64,000 bases of DNA from Orientallactaga sibirica (Eukaryota; Chordata; Mammalia; Rodentia; Dipodidae). Each line of letters opens with the position of its first letter. Position 1 is the stretch's first letter. The DNA is taken from contig JAEOAD010000034.1 in NCBI GenBank assembly GCA_036365145.1, forward strand, positions 14,041,501 through 14,105,500, read 5' to 3'. Below are positions 35,612 through 46,574 of this stretch, one piece after another. A model generated the notes under the pieces. That model was not told where the DNA came from, did no database searches, and saw only the letters and a program-made list of their open reading frames with translations. The position numbers and the translations under genes were made by a program.

Positions 35612-35796
35612 GTGCAAGTTAAGGATGCACTGGACCATCTGGTTGGAGGGTCCCAGTTGTTCTGAACGCACAGACAGTCGATGTAAATCAAGAGACATCT
35701 GACATGGAGCCAAAGAAAAGCATCACACATGTCAGAGATGGAGTAGCTTCGTTTGTGGTGAATCTCCCATCCGGAGTGACGGCGCTGGAGTTTTCC
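35612..35796 (+). pseudogene. C5: C5 exon 11 (MG4) with a one-base frameshift
   Basis: The exon starts in frame ([13 protein letters not shown], residues ~373-385). The frame then breaks: read straight on, it gives S-Q-L-F and a TGA stop at 35663-35665. One base downstream the frame again matches C5: [18 protein letters not shown] to [12 protein letters not shown], ending at donor gtgagc. Length is 185 nt, whereas flanking exons 10 and 12 both meet it in phase 0 and require a multiple of 3 (186). One G therefore appears missing at about 35645-35650, in GGAGGGTCCC. As read, the protein would stop near residue 389 of ~1680, and the transcript would be an NMD target. The rest of the exon is well conserved, so the lesion is recent or an assembly error. 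The acceptor is gtcctgataaacag. Confidence 0.93.
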
Positions 35797-37201
35797 GTGA
35801 GCTGGATCCTCTGCTGCATCTCCCAGAACAGTGTGCACTTTTGACTGTGTGTTTTGGCCAGCGCACAGAACAGATTTTATCCCTGAGGCCAGAGAATCGT
35901 TTCATAGTTTTGCTCCGAAATGAGTACCAGACACAATCTGCTAATCCACTGAATGGTCCTTGAGGAAGATAAATCTACCAGCACTTGTTTGGAAATTATC
36001 TCCTCTTCTGCCAATAAGGCTGCATTATAATTCAGAAACTTCAGAACAGGAATAGCAATACAAATTAGTGGCAGGAAAGCCTTGCCCTCCACATACATTT
36101 TTTATCTTTTTATGAATCAAATGTGAAAGCCTACCTTTATTTTAGATGCATAAACCACTCTATTTTAGCAATTAATCATCCTTTCTCACAGAAAAGATTC
36201 TGAAGCCCCAAATCTCAAGTAAAACATGCAAGCTGACCCCTCACTAAGCTCACAGGCATTATGCTGAGAGCTTTATGAAAAAACGTTTAATATCCATTTA
36301 ATCAGCAATTCAAGCTAGAGAATATTATTTTTGCCATTTTGGATCTAGAAAATGGAGGCATCCAACTTCTGTTTTAAGTGGCATATCTAGAATTAATAGG
36401 TGATAGCCATGGGATGCAAACCAATGTGTGCCTAACTCCAGAGTATGATCCTGTAAACTTTGCGCTGTCCAAAAGCAGATATTGCTGTCCGGCTACCATC
36501 TTTGCCCCTCCCAGAGTTTATAAGCCCACATCTGTGTCACTTGTTCCCAGTAGAACTAGGCCATATCGTCAGCCGTGATGCCCCAGTCCTCAGTAGTTAG
36601 TGCCACCTCCCTACACTCCTCTCCCGCCCTCAGTCTCGGTGAGGGCTCAGCAGATGACTGTAGTGCATGACCTGCATCATTACCTTACTTATTTGGACCT
36701 TAGGCATGTTTACCGTGAGAAGAGGTGATTGCATGAATGCTAAAGTAGAGGAGTTTCGGCACCAGAGAAAAAAGGAAGCTTTCACACATGCATCTCCCAG
36801 GCAAAGAGATAGCAAAACATGTGTGGGGGTGGGAGGAGGATATTCCTACCACTGAGCTCACTGCTATGCACATTCTGAATTCCTGCCATGCCATCTCCTA
36901 GAAAGAGGACGCCCTAACTACCCATGCCATTTCAGGAAGTGAGCCCGTGTTTCTTCCTTGAAGCATCCTCTCTTTGTTTCATCAGACTCTTCCACTTAGC
37001 CCATCCTCCCCTCAGTACTGTCCACAGACTCTGTAAAGTTACTAGACACCACAGCTGTGCAAACACTGGGGTCAGAGGGCTTTCTCTTTTCTTTAGCATT
37101 TGGCATTGTAACATTTAGAAAGTTGTAAAGACTTTAAAAGATATGTTTTATAGAAAGCAGTACACCCAGTTCTACATAGTCTTTGGAAATTTCTTTTTCA
37201 G
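35797..37201. other. Intron 11, largely unique
   Basis: No young SINE. A diverged MIR-like antisense piece is possible at 36300-36410 (cattttggatctagaaaatg). No other exon-like segment recognised. Confidence 0.45.
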
Positions 37202-37405
37202 GTCAAAACTGATGCCCCAGAACTCCCAGACGAAAATGAGGCCAGCAAAGAGTTCCGAGCAGTTGCCTACTCATCGCTCAGCCAGAGTTACCTCTATATC
37301 GATTGGACTGAAAACTATAAGCCTATATTCGTGGGAGAATATCTCAATATTATTGTTACCCCCAAGAGTCCATATATTGACAAAATAACTCACTATAATT
37401 ACTTG
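37202..37405 (+). CDS. C5: C5 exon 12: MG4/MG5
   Basis: 204 nt, 68 whole codons (residues ~435-502). It begins [18 protein letters not shown] and includes [15 protein letters not shown], then [20 protein letters not shown] and HYNYL. The acceptor is ggaaatttctttttcag and the donor gtaagt. It starts and ends in phase 0, like exons 13, 14 and 21. Confidence 0.97.
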
Positions 37406-37779
37406 GTAAGTACAGTGAAGATAGATTTGCATCTTGTCTCACCCCTGAAACATGCTCCTTTGCTGACGGAGACGCGTGAGAATGGTTTCTTGCATTTGTA
37501 TTTGCAAAGTGCTTTCAAGAATATCATCTACTCTGAATATCAATAAGAATCAATAATCTGGAGAAGCTTTTCCAGAAACTTTAAGATAGGCCATGATTTT
37601 CATGATTTCACACATTAGGAAATTGATCTGAATTAAAAATTCCTTTCATGGAAGAAAGCCTGATTAAATCATGTTACCCAGCTATTTCATGGCCAAAGAT
37701 TACTTGCCTACACCTAGCTCAAGTACATGCATTTCATTGACATAAAAAGGGTGGCCAAATTCTGCTCTTAAGAATTCAT

Positions 37780-37910
37780 GCCAGACGTGGTGGCACACAT
37801 CTTTAATCCCAGCACTCAGGAGGCAGAAGTAGAAGGATCACTGTGAGTTCAAGGCCACCCTGAAACATAGTGAATTCCAGAGGTCAGCCTTGGCTAGAGT
37901 GAAACCCTAC

Positions 37911-37944
<34 letters not shown>

Positions 37945-38080
37945 AGCCGGGAGTGGTGGTGCATGTCTTAATCTCAGCACTCACTCAAGGTAGGAGGATT
38001 GCCGTGAGTTTGAGGCCAGCCCAGAAAGAAACAAAAAGAAGAAAAAGAAAAAAAGAAGAAAAACAAAGAAGAAAAAAGAT
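37780..38080 (+). repeat. Two B1 SINEs
   Basis: 37780-37942 (cgtggtggcacacatcttta, ends in A25) and a shorter 37943-38080 that degenerates into gaaaaagaaaaaaag. Confidence 0.88.
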
Positions 38081-38119
38081 GGCACAAGTGTCTGCCTTTT
38101 TTTTTTCCCCCAGTGGCAA

Positions 38120-38625
38120 GACCAGACACACACACACACACACACCACAAATAAAACTTTTAAAAAAAAACTGAGGAGTTAGGGCTGGAGAGGTGGCTTA
38201 GCGAGCAGTTAAAGGTGCTTGCTTGCAAGCCTACTAAACCTGAGTTTGATCCTCCATAGCACTCCATAAAAGCCAGATGCAAAGTGGCCCATGCATCTGT
38301 GATCCCAATGAACTTAACAGCAATAGGAGATGAAGCCAGTAGAGTCCAGAAACGTGTGGATCACATACTCTGATGCACACAGCAGCAAAACAACAAGCGA
38401 CCCTGTCTCAAAGAAGGGGGAAGGAGAGGATGGATATCCTGAGCTTGTCCTCTGACCTCCACATACCTGCCGTGGGTCCATGCATACACACACACACAAA
38501 CATACACACACAACAAAAAGAACTGAGGGTTTTGTGTATGTGTGTTTATATGGGCAGAGGCATACGTATGTGTAGATGTACATGTGTGTGCATGTACATG
38601 TGTGTGTGTGGAAGCCACATACAAC
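38120..38625 (+). repeat. (CA)n and B4-like SINE
   Basis: (CA)n 38126-38145; B4-like body 38183-38480 (ggctggagaggtggcttagc); CA and TG runs to 38615. Confidence 0.7.
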
Positions 38626-38654
38626 CTTAGGTGTTATCCTCAGATGTGTCATCC

Positions 38655-39290
38655 ACTTCTTTTTTTTTTTTTTTTTTTGGTTTTTCAAGGTAGGGTCTCA
38701 CTCTGGTCCAGGCTGACCTGGAATTCACTATGTAGTCTCAGGGTGGCCTCGAACTCTCGGTGATCCTCCTACCTCTGCCTCCCAAGTGCTGGGGTTAAAG
38801 GCGTGCGCCACCACACCCGGCTTCATCCACTTCTTTTTAAGGCAGGGTCTGTCGTTGGTCCAGAGCTCACCAATTAGGCTAGACTGGCTGGACATTGAGC
38901 TCCAAGTTCTACCTGTTTCTGCCTCCCTAGCACTGGATTACAGACATGTGCCCCCCACCCGGCTTTTATGTACGTACTGGGGATTGAACTCAAGTCCTCA
39001 TGCACAAGAGTTCAGATCTGCAGCACCAACATGAGAAATCCTGGATGTATTTGTACATGCGGGGATCCCAAAGCTGAGGAAGCAGAGTCAGGAAACTCTT
39101 GGGGCTCCCTGGCTAGATTTGATTAGTTAGTTCTAGGTTCAGTAAGAGACCTGGTCTGAAGGAATAAGAGGGTGACTGAAGAGGAGAGCCAACATCAACC
39201 TCTGTTCTCCACATTCACACACGCATGCACACACATACACTCACACACATATGAACACACATATTTACATACACATGCAGAAAAAATCAG
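38655..39290. repeat. B1 (-), B4-like (-), B4-like (+) fragments
   Basis: Antisense B1 38655-38822. Antisense B4-like 38833-39040 (caattaggctagactggctg; tactggggattgaactcaag). Sense B4-like 3' part about 39055-39275 with a CA-rich end. Confidence 0.72.
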
Positions 39291-39294
39291 GACG

Positions 39295-39395
39295 GCGTTA
39301 AGTTAGTTCTCGAGCCTCGGTTTCTTCAATGGAGATAAACCTTCCTCTCTCACTGGTGTATTGTGAGAGCTGAAGAAGTCGAAGAACTGTAAAGA
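39295..39395 (+). repeat. MIR fragment
   Basis: cctcggtttcttcaatggag then tattgtgagagctgaagaag follow the MIR core. It lies 135 bp upstream of exon 13. Confidence 0.45.
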
Positions 39396-39530
39396 TTCCC
39401 AGCACATCGAACATACATACGTGTTAATTTTACTTCTATTTAATGTCATTTTTCTCTGTCTCCAAACAGTACGCTAAAGTCTAAGTTCTGTTTTTGTTTT
39501 GTTACTGTTGCTGCTGCTGTTTATTTCCAG

Positions 39531-39740
39531 ATTTTATCGAAGGGCAAAATTGTACACTTTGGCACACGGGAGAAACTTCTGTATTCATCTTATCAGAATA
39601 TAAACATTCCAGTGACACAGAGCATGGTTCCTTCAGCCCGACTCCTGGTCTATTACATTGTCACGGGAGAGCAGACAGCGGAATTGGTGTCCGACTCAGT
39701 CTGGTTAAATATTGAAGAAAAGTGTGGCAACCAGCTCCAG
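39531..39740 (+). CDS. C5: C5 exon 13: MG5
   Basis: 210 nt, 70 codons (residues ~503-572). Reads [20 protein letters not shown], then [37 protein letters not shown] and [10 protein letters not shown]. This is MG5 up to the MG6 entry. The acceptor is tgctgctgtttatttccag and the donor gtgaga. It is separated from exon 14 by the shortest intron here (123 bp). Confidence 0.97.
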
Positions 39741-39863
39741 GTGAGACCACAAGAATAAATACAGCACAGAAGCATTTTCTCGTAAATGAAGGCGGCTGTC
39801 AACGCAGCTCTCACAGATTTGGTCTCCTATAAGTCATCTTTTCTTTTTCAAATGCTCTTTCAG

Positions 39864-40013
39864 GTTCATCTGTCTCCAGGTGCTAATGTGTATTCTCCAG
39901 GCCAAACTGTGTCCCTGAATATGGTGACTGAGTCTGACTCATGGGTGGCACTCACAGCGGTGGACAGTGCTGTGTATGGAGTCCAAGGAGGTGCCAAAAG
40001 GCCCATGCAAAGA
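39864..40013 (+). CDS. C5: C5 exon 14: MG6, first part
   Basis: 150 nt, 50 codons (residues ~573-622). Reads [20 protein letters not shown], then [20 protein letters not shown] and RPMQR. The acceptor is caaatgctctttcag. The donor is gttaag: the reading frame could continue one codon (GTT AAG TGA), but exon 15 supplies GTA TTT CAA in phase, so the exon ends at AGA. The T at +3 makes the donor less typical. Confidence 0.96.
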
Positions 40014-40669
40014 GTTAAGTGACCCAATTCCGTGGTAGCCGTGGGGCAGGGCAGCTCAGCGCAGGGCTTCACACAAGTGTGGCCACCAGGACAGGACGCG
40101 GGGGAGGAATGAAGGGGGCACAGCCAGCACTTCTATAGTATAAACAATACAGTGGTTCTTAGGAAGGTAAGTATTCTCAAGTTAGTTCCTCTTCTCTCCC
40201 TTCAAATATAGGCATAGGCACACCTTAAAAACATGGCACCATCGTAGCTTTCATCGTTGCTTTCATGGGGCAAAAGTGCCATCAGTTGGGAGCGTGGGGC
40301 AGGGCGGTAGTGAGGTTACAGAAACAGACAAGAGAACAATGGATAGGAAGCCATTGTGTTTGTTTGTTTTAATTTTCATTAAAATCTGTGATACTGAAGA
40401 ATTTGAAAATGACTCACTTCCCCAAGATCCCATCTATTTCCACTATATCCAGCAATCATTTTCTAGGCTAAACTTTCTTGGAACAGAAAGGGAAAAACAA
40501 AAACTGATAAATTGTAGAATTAGAAACATTCAGAGAAGAAAAGACATTTTGTATCAAAATTAAAGCTGCAATAAACCTTCTATAATACGTTCCTACACAG
40601 ATCCTAGAGTCCTACCCTTAAAATGTAAGCATTATAGTCCTTTACTTAGCAAATTAAAAATTGATTTCT
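40014..40669. other. Intron 14, first part
   Basis: No recognised repeat; a 95-codon open frame at 40276 resembles no family I know and lacks splice context. Confidence 0.4.
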
Positions 40670-41005
40670 TTAGGGACTAGGGAGATGTCTCAGTGACTAA
40701 AATACTTGCCACTTGAACCCAGGTATCCAAATTCAGATCCCCAAAGCCCCGTATAAAAGCCAGAAGCCATGGTAGGTTTCTGTAAACCTAGCACATTGAC
40801 AGTGAGATGGAAGATGGGGAGAGGAGGGTTTCCAGAAGCTTAAGGGTTAAGCTTGCCTAGTAGACTCAGGAGTGAGCAACAACGATATGGGAGACACTGC
40901 CTGAAAGTTGTCCTCCGACTGTCACGTGTGTGCTGTGACATACCCATGTTCACACTCTCACACATGGAACACATAGATACACATCATGCACACAAAAAAA
41001 TAAAC
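40670..41005 (+). repeat. B4-like SINE
   Basis: ggactagggagatgtctcag head, gatccccaaagccccgta, diverged body, CA-rich end. Confidence 0.65.
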
Positions 41006-41353
41006 ATAATTTATTTTGTTCATTCCCGCCTTCATACATTCACACATTGATTTACTCATTTGTTGGTGATATTATATGATTATAATATAGAATATTATCT
41101 TCTATAGATACACTGGGTCAGTTTCCAAGAATATCCTAATCAAAGGTATTTCCTGAAGATTTTATTCTTGGTTTAACTTTGAATAGGCAGGCTTTTAGAA
41201 ATACAAAAGGACAATTGAAGAATGAAAGTGGGAAATGTGGTCTTCGGTCCTTTGATGAGTGAACGTCCCCAGGTTTGTTATAACCATGTCATGACTGGTA
41301 CCTGGACCTTAATTTTTGTGAAGAGTAGGCTCAACATTTTTCCTTTTGGACAG

Positions 41354-41483
41354 GTATTTCAAACTTTAGAGAAGAGTGACCTGGGCTGTGGGGCAGGAGG
41401 TGGCCGTGACAATGCAGATGTATTCCATCTAGCTGGACTCACTTTTCTCACCAATGCAAATGCGGATCATTCCCAAGAAAATG
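41354..41483 (+). CDS. C5: C5 exon 15: MG6 segment before the linker
   Basis: 130 nt (residues ~623-666). Reads [20 protein letters not shown], then [20 protein letters not shown] and QEN plus one base of aspartate. The GCGAGGG motif and following segment match human C5 closely. The acceptor is cttttggacag; the donor gttaga again has T at +3. Confidence 0.95.
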
Positions 41484-41579
41484 GTTAGACATTTAGCATT
41501 TTTATTCCTGCAGTTTACACTAATCATATGCTTCTAGCCCTCACTTTTGTCCCTTTTCCAGAACATTCTCTGCACTGAT

Positions 41580-42210
41580 CTAAGAATGACATGACTCTGT
41601 AAATGTCCTGTATAAAATGCTCCATTGGCTTTCTAGATAAAATACAAATTCTTAATGTAGTTCTGGAAGCCTTCCATGATCTTCTCCCTGACTCTTTAAA
41701 GCTCTTTCTCACTCTGCTCTTCCTGACCCTGGTCATAGTTCTTGGATGACGGTGTGCTATTTTACATCTTTTGGTGGGCCTTTGCTATGGAAATTGCTCT
41801 CCACTTTACCAGCCTGGAGATCTAGGATAAGAATTACCTCCTCTGCAGGTGCAATGGCACAGGTGTGTCCACTCAGGAGACTAAGGCAGGAGGATTTCAA
41901 GTTTAAGGCAGGACTAGGCAACACAGAGAGAAGTTTGTCTCAAGAAAATATAAGTAAATTATTTCCTTTATGAAGCCTCTTCCCTGTATACAATTAATCC
42001 TTCCCTTCCCTTTTAATAGGAGGGATAGTATGGGTACTAGATGTATTTATATTTACTATACAAACATGGCATCACTGTGCTTTCTTGTCCCTGTATACTT
42101 TGTTTCACTTCTGGGACTGTAAGCTCTTCCAGAACAGAGATCACATATTAATTACCTTCTTTCTATGGTTTTAAATATGTTTATAATTATACTTGATGCT
42201 ATGGTATTCA
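41580..42210 (+). repeat. L2 LINE 3' fragment with old B1 (41845-41960)
   Basis: aaatgctccattggctttct, ccttccatgatcttctccct and ctgggactgtaagctcttcc are L2 3'-end landmarks. A diverged sense B1 interrupts it. 42420-42495 (tttgttgagtgaatgactca) may be a further L2 end. Confidence 0.55.
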
Positions 42211-42589
42211 TATTAATATTTGTATTAATGTTGCTCAAAGAGAAAATAAGAAAAATAGATTACCCTCCAAAAAAACTCCACTTCCTCTAAATACTTAGTT
42301 CACTGCAATCAATGGATCCAAAAGGTTGCAGTAATCAAAGCCAAGCTTAGATAAAGCAAATTAAACTATATGATGCTAGATCATGAGCTCCACTATGATT
42401 TTAAAAAAAGTCATACTCAGAGACTCACTGGCATGGTACCTAATTCAAATCAGGCTCTCAGGATAGATTTGTTGAGTGAATGACTCATGAATAAGTTCTT
42501 TTTTTTTTTTTTTGTGAATGTGTTAAATACCTTATTTCATGCAACTTTATATCAGATTTTATGTCCTGTTCCCCTGTTATATATCTTGT

Positions 42590-42990
42590 TCATAAAAATA
42601 TTTTATTTATTTGAAAGAGAGAAAGAGGCAGAGACAGAGATAGAATGAGAGAGAGGGAGGAAGAATGGGCATGCCAGGGCCTCAAGCCACTGCAAGCAAA
42701 CTCCAGAAGCATGCACCACCCTGTGCATCTGGCTTATATGTTATATTGGGAATCGAGCCTGGGTCCTTGGGCTTCACAGGCAAGTGGTTTAACTAAGCCA
42801 TCTCTCCAGCCCAATCTTGTTTTTGTTTGTTTGTTTTTTTTTTTGGTTTTTGAGGTAGAGTTTCACACTAGCCCAGGCTGACCTGGAATTCACTATGTAG
42901 TCTCAGGGTGGCCTTGAACTCACAGATGATCCTCCTCCCTCTGCCTCCCAAGTGCTGGATTAAAGGCATGCACCACCACGCCCGGCTCAA
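42590..42990 (-). repeat. B2-like SINE and B1 SINE
   Basis: Antisense B2-like 42590-42812 and antisense B1 42825-42987 (ends ccaccacgcccggct), immediately upstream of exon 16. Confidence 0.92.
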
Positions 42991-43011
42991 TCTTGTTTTA
43001 TTTTTAAACAG

Positions 43012-43083
43012 ATGAACCCTGTAAAGAAATTCTCAGACCAAGAAGAGATGTGCAATATCTACAAAAGAAAATAGAAGAACAAG
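43012..43083 (+). CDS. C5: C5 exon 16: beta/alpha linker and N-terminus of C5a
   Basis: 72 nt. Reads DEPCKEILRPRRDVQYLQKK then IEEQ and one base. The basic tetrapeptide RPRR (43035-43046) is the linker removed by furin-type proteases when pro-C5 is split into beta and alpha chains. The alpha chain, and with it C5a, starts at Asp, 43047. The C5a N-terminus is three residues longer than in human (DVQYLQKKIEEQ against TLQKKIEEI), as in mouse. The acceptor is tatttttaaacag and the donor gtactc. Confidence 0.96.
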
Positions 43084-43299
43084 GTACTCTAGTGGTTTCA
43101 TGTGATTGTAAAAACATTATGATCATACTGTCCCAAAGCTATAGAAAATGAAACATTATATAATTTCCCCACAAGTCAAATAAAATGGGTGAGAAGAAAG
43201 GTATGTGGATGTATAGTTCACTCTCTCAGAAAGATTAATCCAAATAAATTCAGAATATCATTGGACATAACCTTAAGTTAAGATTATTATTTCAATATC

Positions 43300-43392
43300 T
43301 AGGGCTACAGATAAAGCATTTTCCTAGCATGCACAAAACCTTGGGTTCACTCCTCAGTGCTAGAAAAAAAAGAGAGAGAGAGAGAGAGACTT
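43300..43392 (+). repeat. ID SINE and (AG)n
   Basis: agggctacagataaagcatt, cctagcatgcacaaaacctt, then gagagagagagagag. Confidence 0.65.
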
Positions 43393-44374
43393 ATTTCTGT
43401 TTCTAAAAACTAAATTATTAACTTTTATTTTCCATAAGTATTTCCACTTTACAAACTTCATCTAATAATTAAAATTGTGTTCTTCCATTTGATTGACAAA
43501 ATCATGATTAACTAGAAATCTATTTCTCTTAATATTTAACAGCATTTTAGATCATTCTTTAGAAAAGACATCTAATGGAAAGATAATTGGCCATCTTTTT
43601 GATATTGTAGAAAATCTGATAGAGTATCCCATCTAGCTAGGTTAATCAATTCTGATTTTACTAGTATAGAAAGATGATAATGTTATCTACAAAGGCACAG
43701 TATGTATTCCAGCTAGCCAAGAGCACAGAATTTGAGTTGTTTCCTAAACTGGATCCCTCCTCTTCCATAGCAGATAATTGGCTATCTTATAGTAATTATT
43801 TTTTTTTAATGCATCAATTTGGAAGTCCATGGCCTGAATTCAGCCAGTAACTATGCTTATAGTAATGTAATACTTTCTTCAATTTCTGTGTGTGTTGGTG
43901 TAATCTTAGCCTCCATTCACATTATGATACAAAAGGGAAGACATTATAAGAATGGTATCCCTAGTGAAGGTTACACATAATGTCAGGTAAGAAATGCTTG
44001 AAAAAGTAGGATATCTAGCTTCCAGAAGGAAATTCCTATAGAGTAATGAAAGCCATCTTGAAGATTTCTTTGATATTTAACTTGGTTTTTCAAAGGGTGC
44101 TGAGCCCATAGTGCCAGTTTCAAAAGTAGGCAATTAGCTTAGTCTAAGGAAGCCCTTTAACCATTTAAAGTGAGCTGGAATGGAGGACCCTGGCGAGGTC
44201 ACATCTTCCTTATTCTAGACTCAGTTCCAAGGAGAGGCTGGCGATTCACCTTGCTATAGCTATTGTGAGAGGTAAGAGGGTCATTTGGCAGCAGAAACCA
44301 TAGTGATTCCTTCTCGGCACAAGAAGTTATGATCCTGTGTGTAATCAAGGGCACTTGTATCACTACCATTTCAG
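43393..44374. other. Intron 16 unique sequence
   Basis: Nothing recognised between the ID element and exon 17. Confidence 0.45.
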
Positions 44375-44572
44375 CTGCTAAATACAGACATCGAGTGCCA
44401 AAGAAATGTTGCCTTGACGGAGCCCGTCTTAATGATTATGAAACCTGTAAGGAGAGAGTCGCCCGCGTTACCATAGGCCCATTCTGTGTCAAAGCTTTCA
44501 ATGAATGTTGTATCCTTGCAACCAAGATCCGGGCTGAAAACCCTCATAAAAACCTGCAGTTGGGAAGGCTAC
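44375..44572 (+). CDS. C5: C5 exon 17: body of C5a and the convertase cleavage site
   Basis: 198 nt. Begins [20 protein letters not shown] and ends LQLGR|L. C5a spans 43047-43083 plus 44375-44568, 77 residues. Six cysteines remain (CC, C, C, CC), enough for the three conserved disulfides; the free Cys27 of human C5a is Arg here, as in mouse. The C-terminal QLGR with Arg at 44566-44568 is both the convertase scissile residue and the receptor-binding tail, normally trimmed by carboxypeptidases to C5a-desArg. The human Asn64 sequon is absent (AENPHKN). The acceptor is actaccatttcag and the donor gtaagt. Confidence 0.97.
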
Positions 44573-44649
44573 GTAAGTATGTTTTCCATCCGAATTCTTC
44601 TATCCAATGTGGAGGCTTTTGTGCAATTGAATGCTACTAAGAAAGGCAG

Positions 44650-44975
44650 ATTTGAGGCTGGGGAAATGATTTAGTGGGTAAAGCACTTGGCCACACAAGG
44701 TTCAACCCCTAGTTGGGGTCTCCAGAAACCCATATAAAGTCTGACACAAGAACTCATCTGTAATCTCAGAGTGATGGGAGGTGGAGATGGAAGAGCCCCT
44801 GGAAGCTCGGGAGACAGCTAGCCTGGCATAAAGAGTGGTGATTAGCAAGAGATCTTGCCTCAGGCAACATGGAAGGCAAGATTGACACCTAGGTTGTCCT
44901 CTGACCTTTGCATAGCTGGGGCACATGCCCCAGCCGCACTCACACGTACCTACACACACTCACACACCTGTGAAG
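44650..44975 (+). repeat. B4-like SINE
   Basis: ggctggggaaatgatttagt head, tgtaatctcagagtgatggg body, acacacactcacacac end. It starts about 80 bp after exon 17. Confidence 0.7.
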
Positions 44976-45444
44976 AAGGCAGTTTTATGCTTTAGTAAAA
45001 ATTGAAAGTGGAAAAGATAGTTTATAAATACCCATCAGAAAAACCCATTATCATTTTTAGGCAAAAGAAATCAGAGTACACTACTCTAGAGACGAGAATT
45101 AGTGCAAATCAGAGCCAGTTTCATTCTGAAACTGGAGTGATTATGTAACCTCTCTGAGCCTTCACTTAGGTAACTCCAATATGCCTTTGAGTTCTAAAAT
45201 TCTATGGTTCTATCATAGTACAAACATTAAACATTTTGTCTGTATTTACACTGACCAAAACCAGCAGAAGGACTTGTAAATTTAGTAAAAAGTTAAAATT
45301 TATTTATTATAAAACTTGAACCTTTATTTCAGCTTTAGCCACAATATACATTTTTCTGAATTTATAGAACTCTCAGTATGTTTTGAAAGCTTTTAGGACT
45401 TTCATTTATATATTGTCTTAGGAAGAAAAACAAAATGACATCTC

Positions 45445-45657
45445 ACTTTTCTTTCTTTTCTTTTCTTTTCTTTATTTCGTTCTTTCTTTCTTTTTCTTTC
45501 TTTCTTTCTTTCTTTTTTTTTTTTTTGAGGTAGGGTCTCAATGTAGCCCAGGCTGACCTGGAATTCACTATGTAGTCTCAGTCTGGCCTTGACCTTACGG
45601 TGATCCTCCTACCTCTGCCTCCTGAGTGCTTGGGATTAAAGGAGTGGGCCACCTGGC
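45445..45657 (-). repeat. (TTTC)n and B1 SINE
   Basis: ttctttcttttcttt tract 45445-45525, then antisense B1 to 45657. Confidence 0.88.
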
Positions 45658-46169
45658 AACCTCACTTTTTTATTTTGGCTTGCCTGGGAATCTTAAATAT
45701 GATCTATCTCCATGGATACATTTCCACAGACTTAAATACTGTGACCATTTATCAAATCATGCTATTTTATTTAGGTTATTTTACCACAAACCAGCTGCCT
45801 CTCAGCTTTTGCTTATTATTCCAAGTAATGTTTTGATGACAAATCTAGTACATATATTATTTCAATACCCAGTTCATCTGGTTGGCTTAAGTGCATCCTC
45901 TCCTCCTCATTCTAGACAGTTTGCTCTCCCCCACCTGTGTGGCTACAAGTCTTCAAGAGCACCAGGCTCAGTGGCCTCCTCTCACCTCCAGGACCAGGCA
46001 GAATGCTGGGGTGCCTTAGGACTGACTTCTCTGAGATCACAGTCTTGGGCTGCTTGTCTTCTAATGTCTATGAAGTGTTGCTTTTAATATTGTGTCTGGT
46101 TTCCCAGGGTTTTAAGACTCAGGGATGAATCTAGACCTTAGATGAGCATTTGGATGGAAGCAGTCCTGT

Positions 46170-46170
46170 T

Positions 46171-46220
<50 letters not shown>

Positions 46221-46574
46221 AAGAGAGAGAGAAGGAGCGAGAGAATGGGCACACCAGGGCTTCCAGCCACTGCAAACGAACTCCAGATGAATGCATCACC
46301 GTGGGTCCTGCAGAATCAAACTGGGAACCTTTGGCTTTGCAGGCAAATGCCTTAACCACTAAGCCATCTCTCCAGCCCTAGTTCTGGTTTTTTTTTTTTT
46401 TTTTTTTTTTTTGTTTTTTTTTTTTTTTGGTTTTTCAAGGTAGGGTCTCACTCTAGTCCATGCTGACCTGGAATTCACTGTGTAGTCTCAGGGTGGCCTT
46501 GAACTCATGGTGATCCTCCTACCTCTGCCTCCCTAGTGCTGGGATTAAAGGCATGCGCCACCACGCCCGGCCCT
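46170..46574 (-). repeat. (CA)n, B2-like SINE, B1 SINE
   Basis: (CA)n of ~23 units 46174-46219; antisense B2-like to 46378; antisense B1 46388-46574 with long poly-T. Intron 17. Confidence 0.92.

Noticed and set aside
35612..35796. Whole locus as an old C5 pseudogene because of the frameshift.
   Set aside because: The other 23 exons are open, well conserved and spliced by GT-AG sites; a long-dead gene would show many lesions, and introns exclude a processed copy.
35419..35838. 139-codon antisense open frame over exon 11.
   Set aside because: It is the complement of the exon plus a SINE pyrimidine tract (a run of Arg/Glu codons); a shadow frame.
44375..44568. Cys27-to-Arg in C5a as a damaging change.
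   Set aside because: In human C5a this cysteine is unpaired, and mouse C5a has the same Arg; the six disulfide cysteines are all present.
45626..46087. 153-codon open frame, the longest in the window.
   Set aside because: It begins in an antisense B1 and runs through intron 17 with no family resemblance, composition bias or splice context; probably chance.
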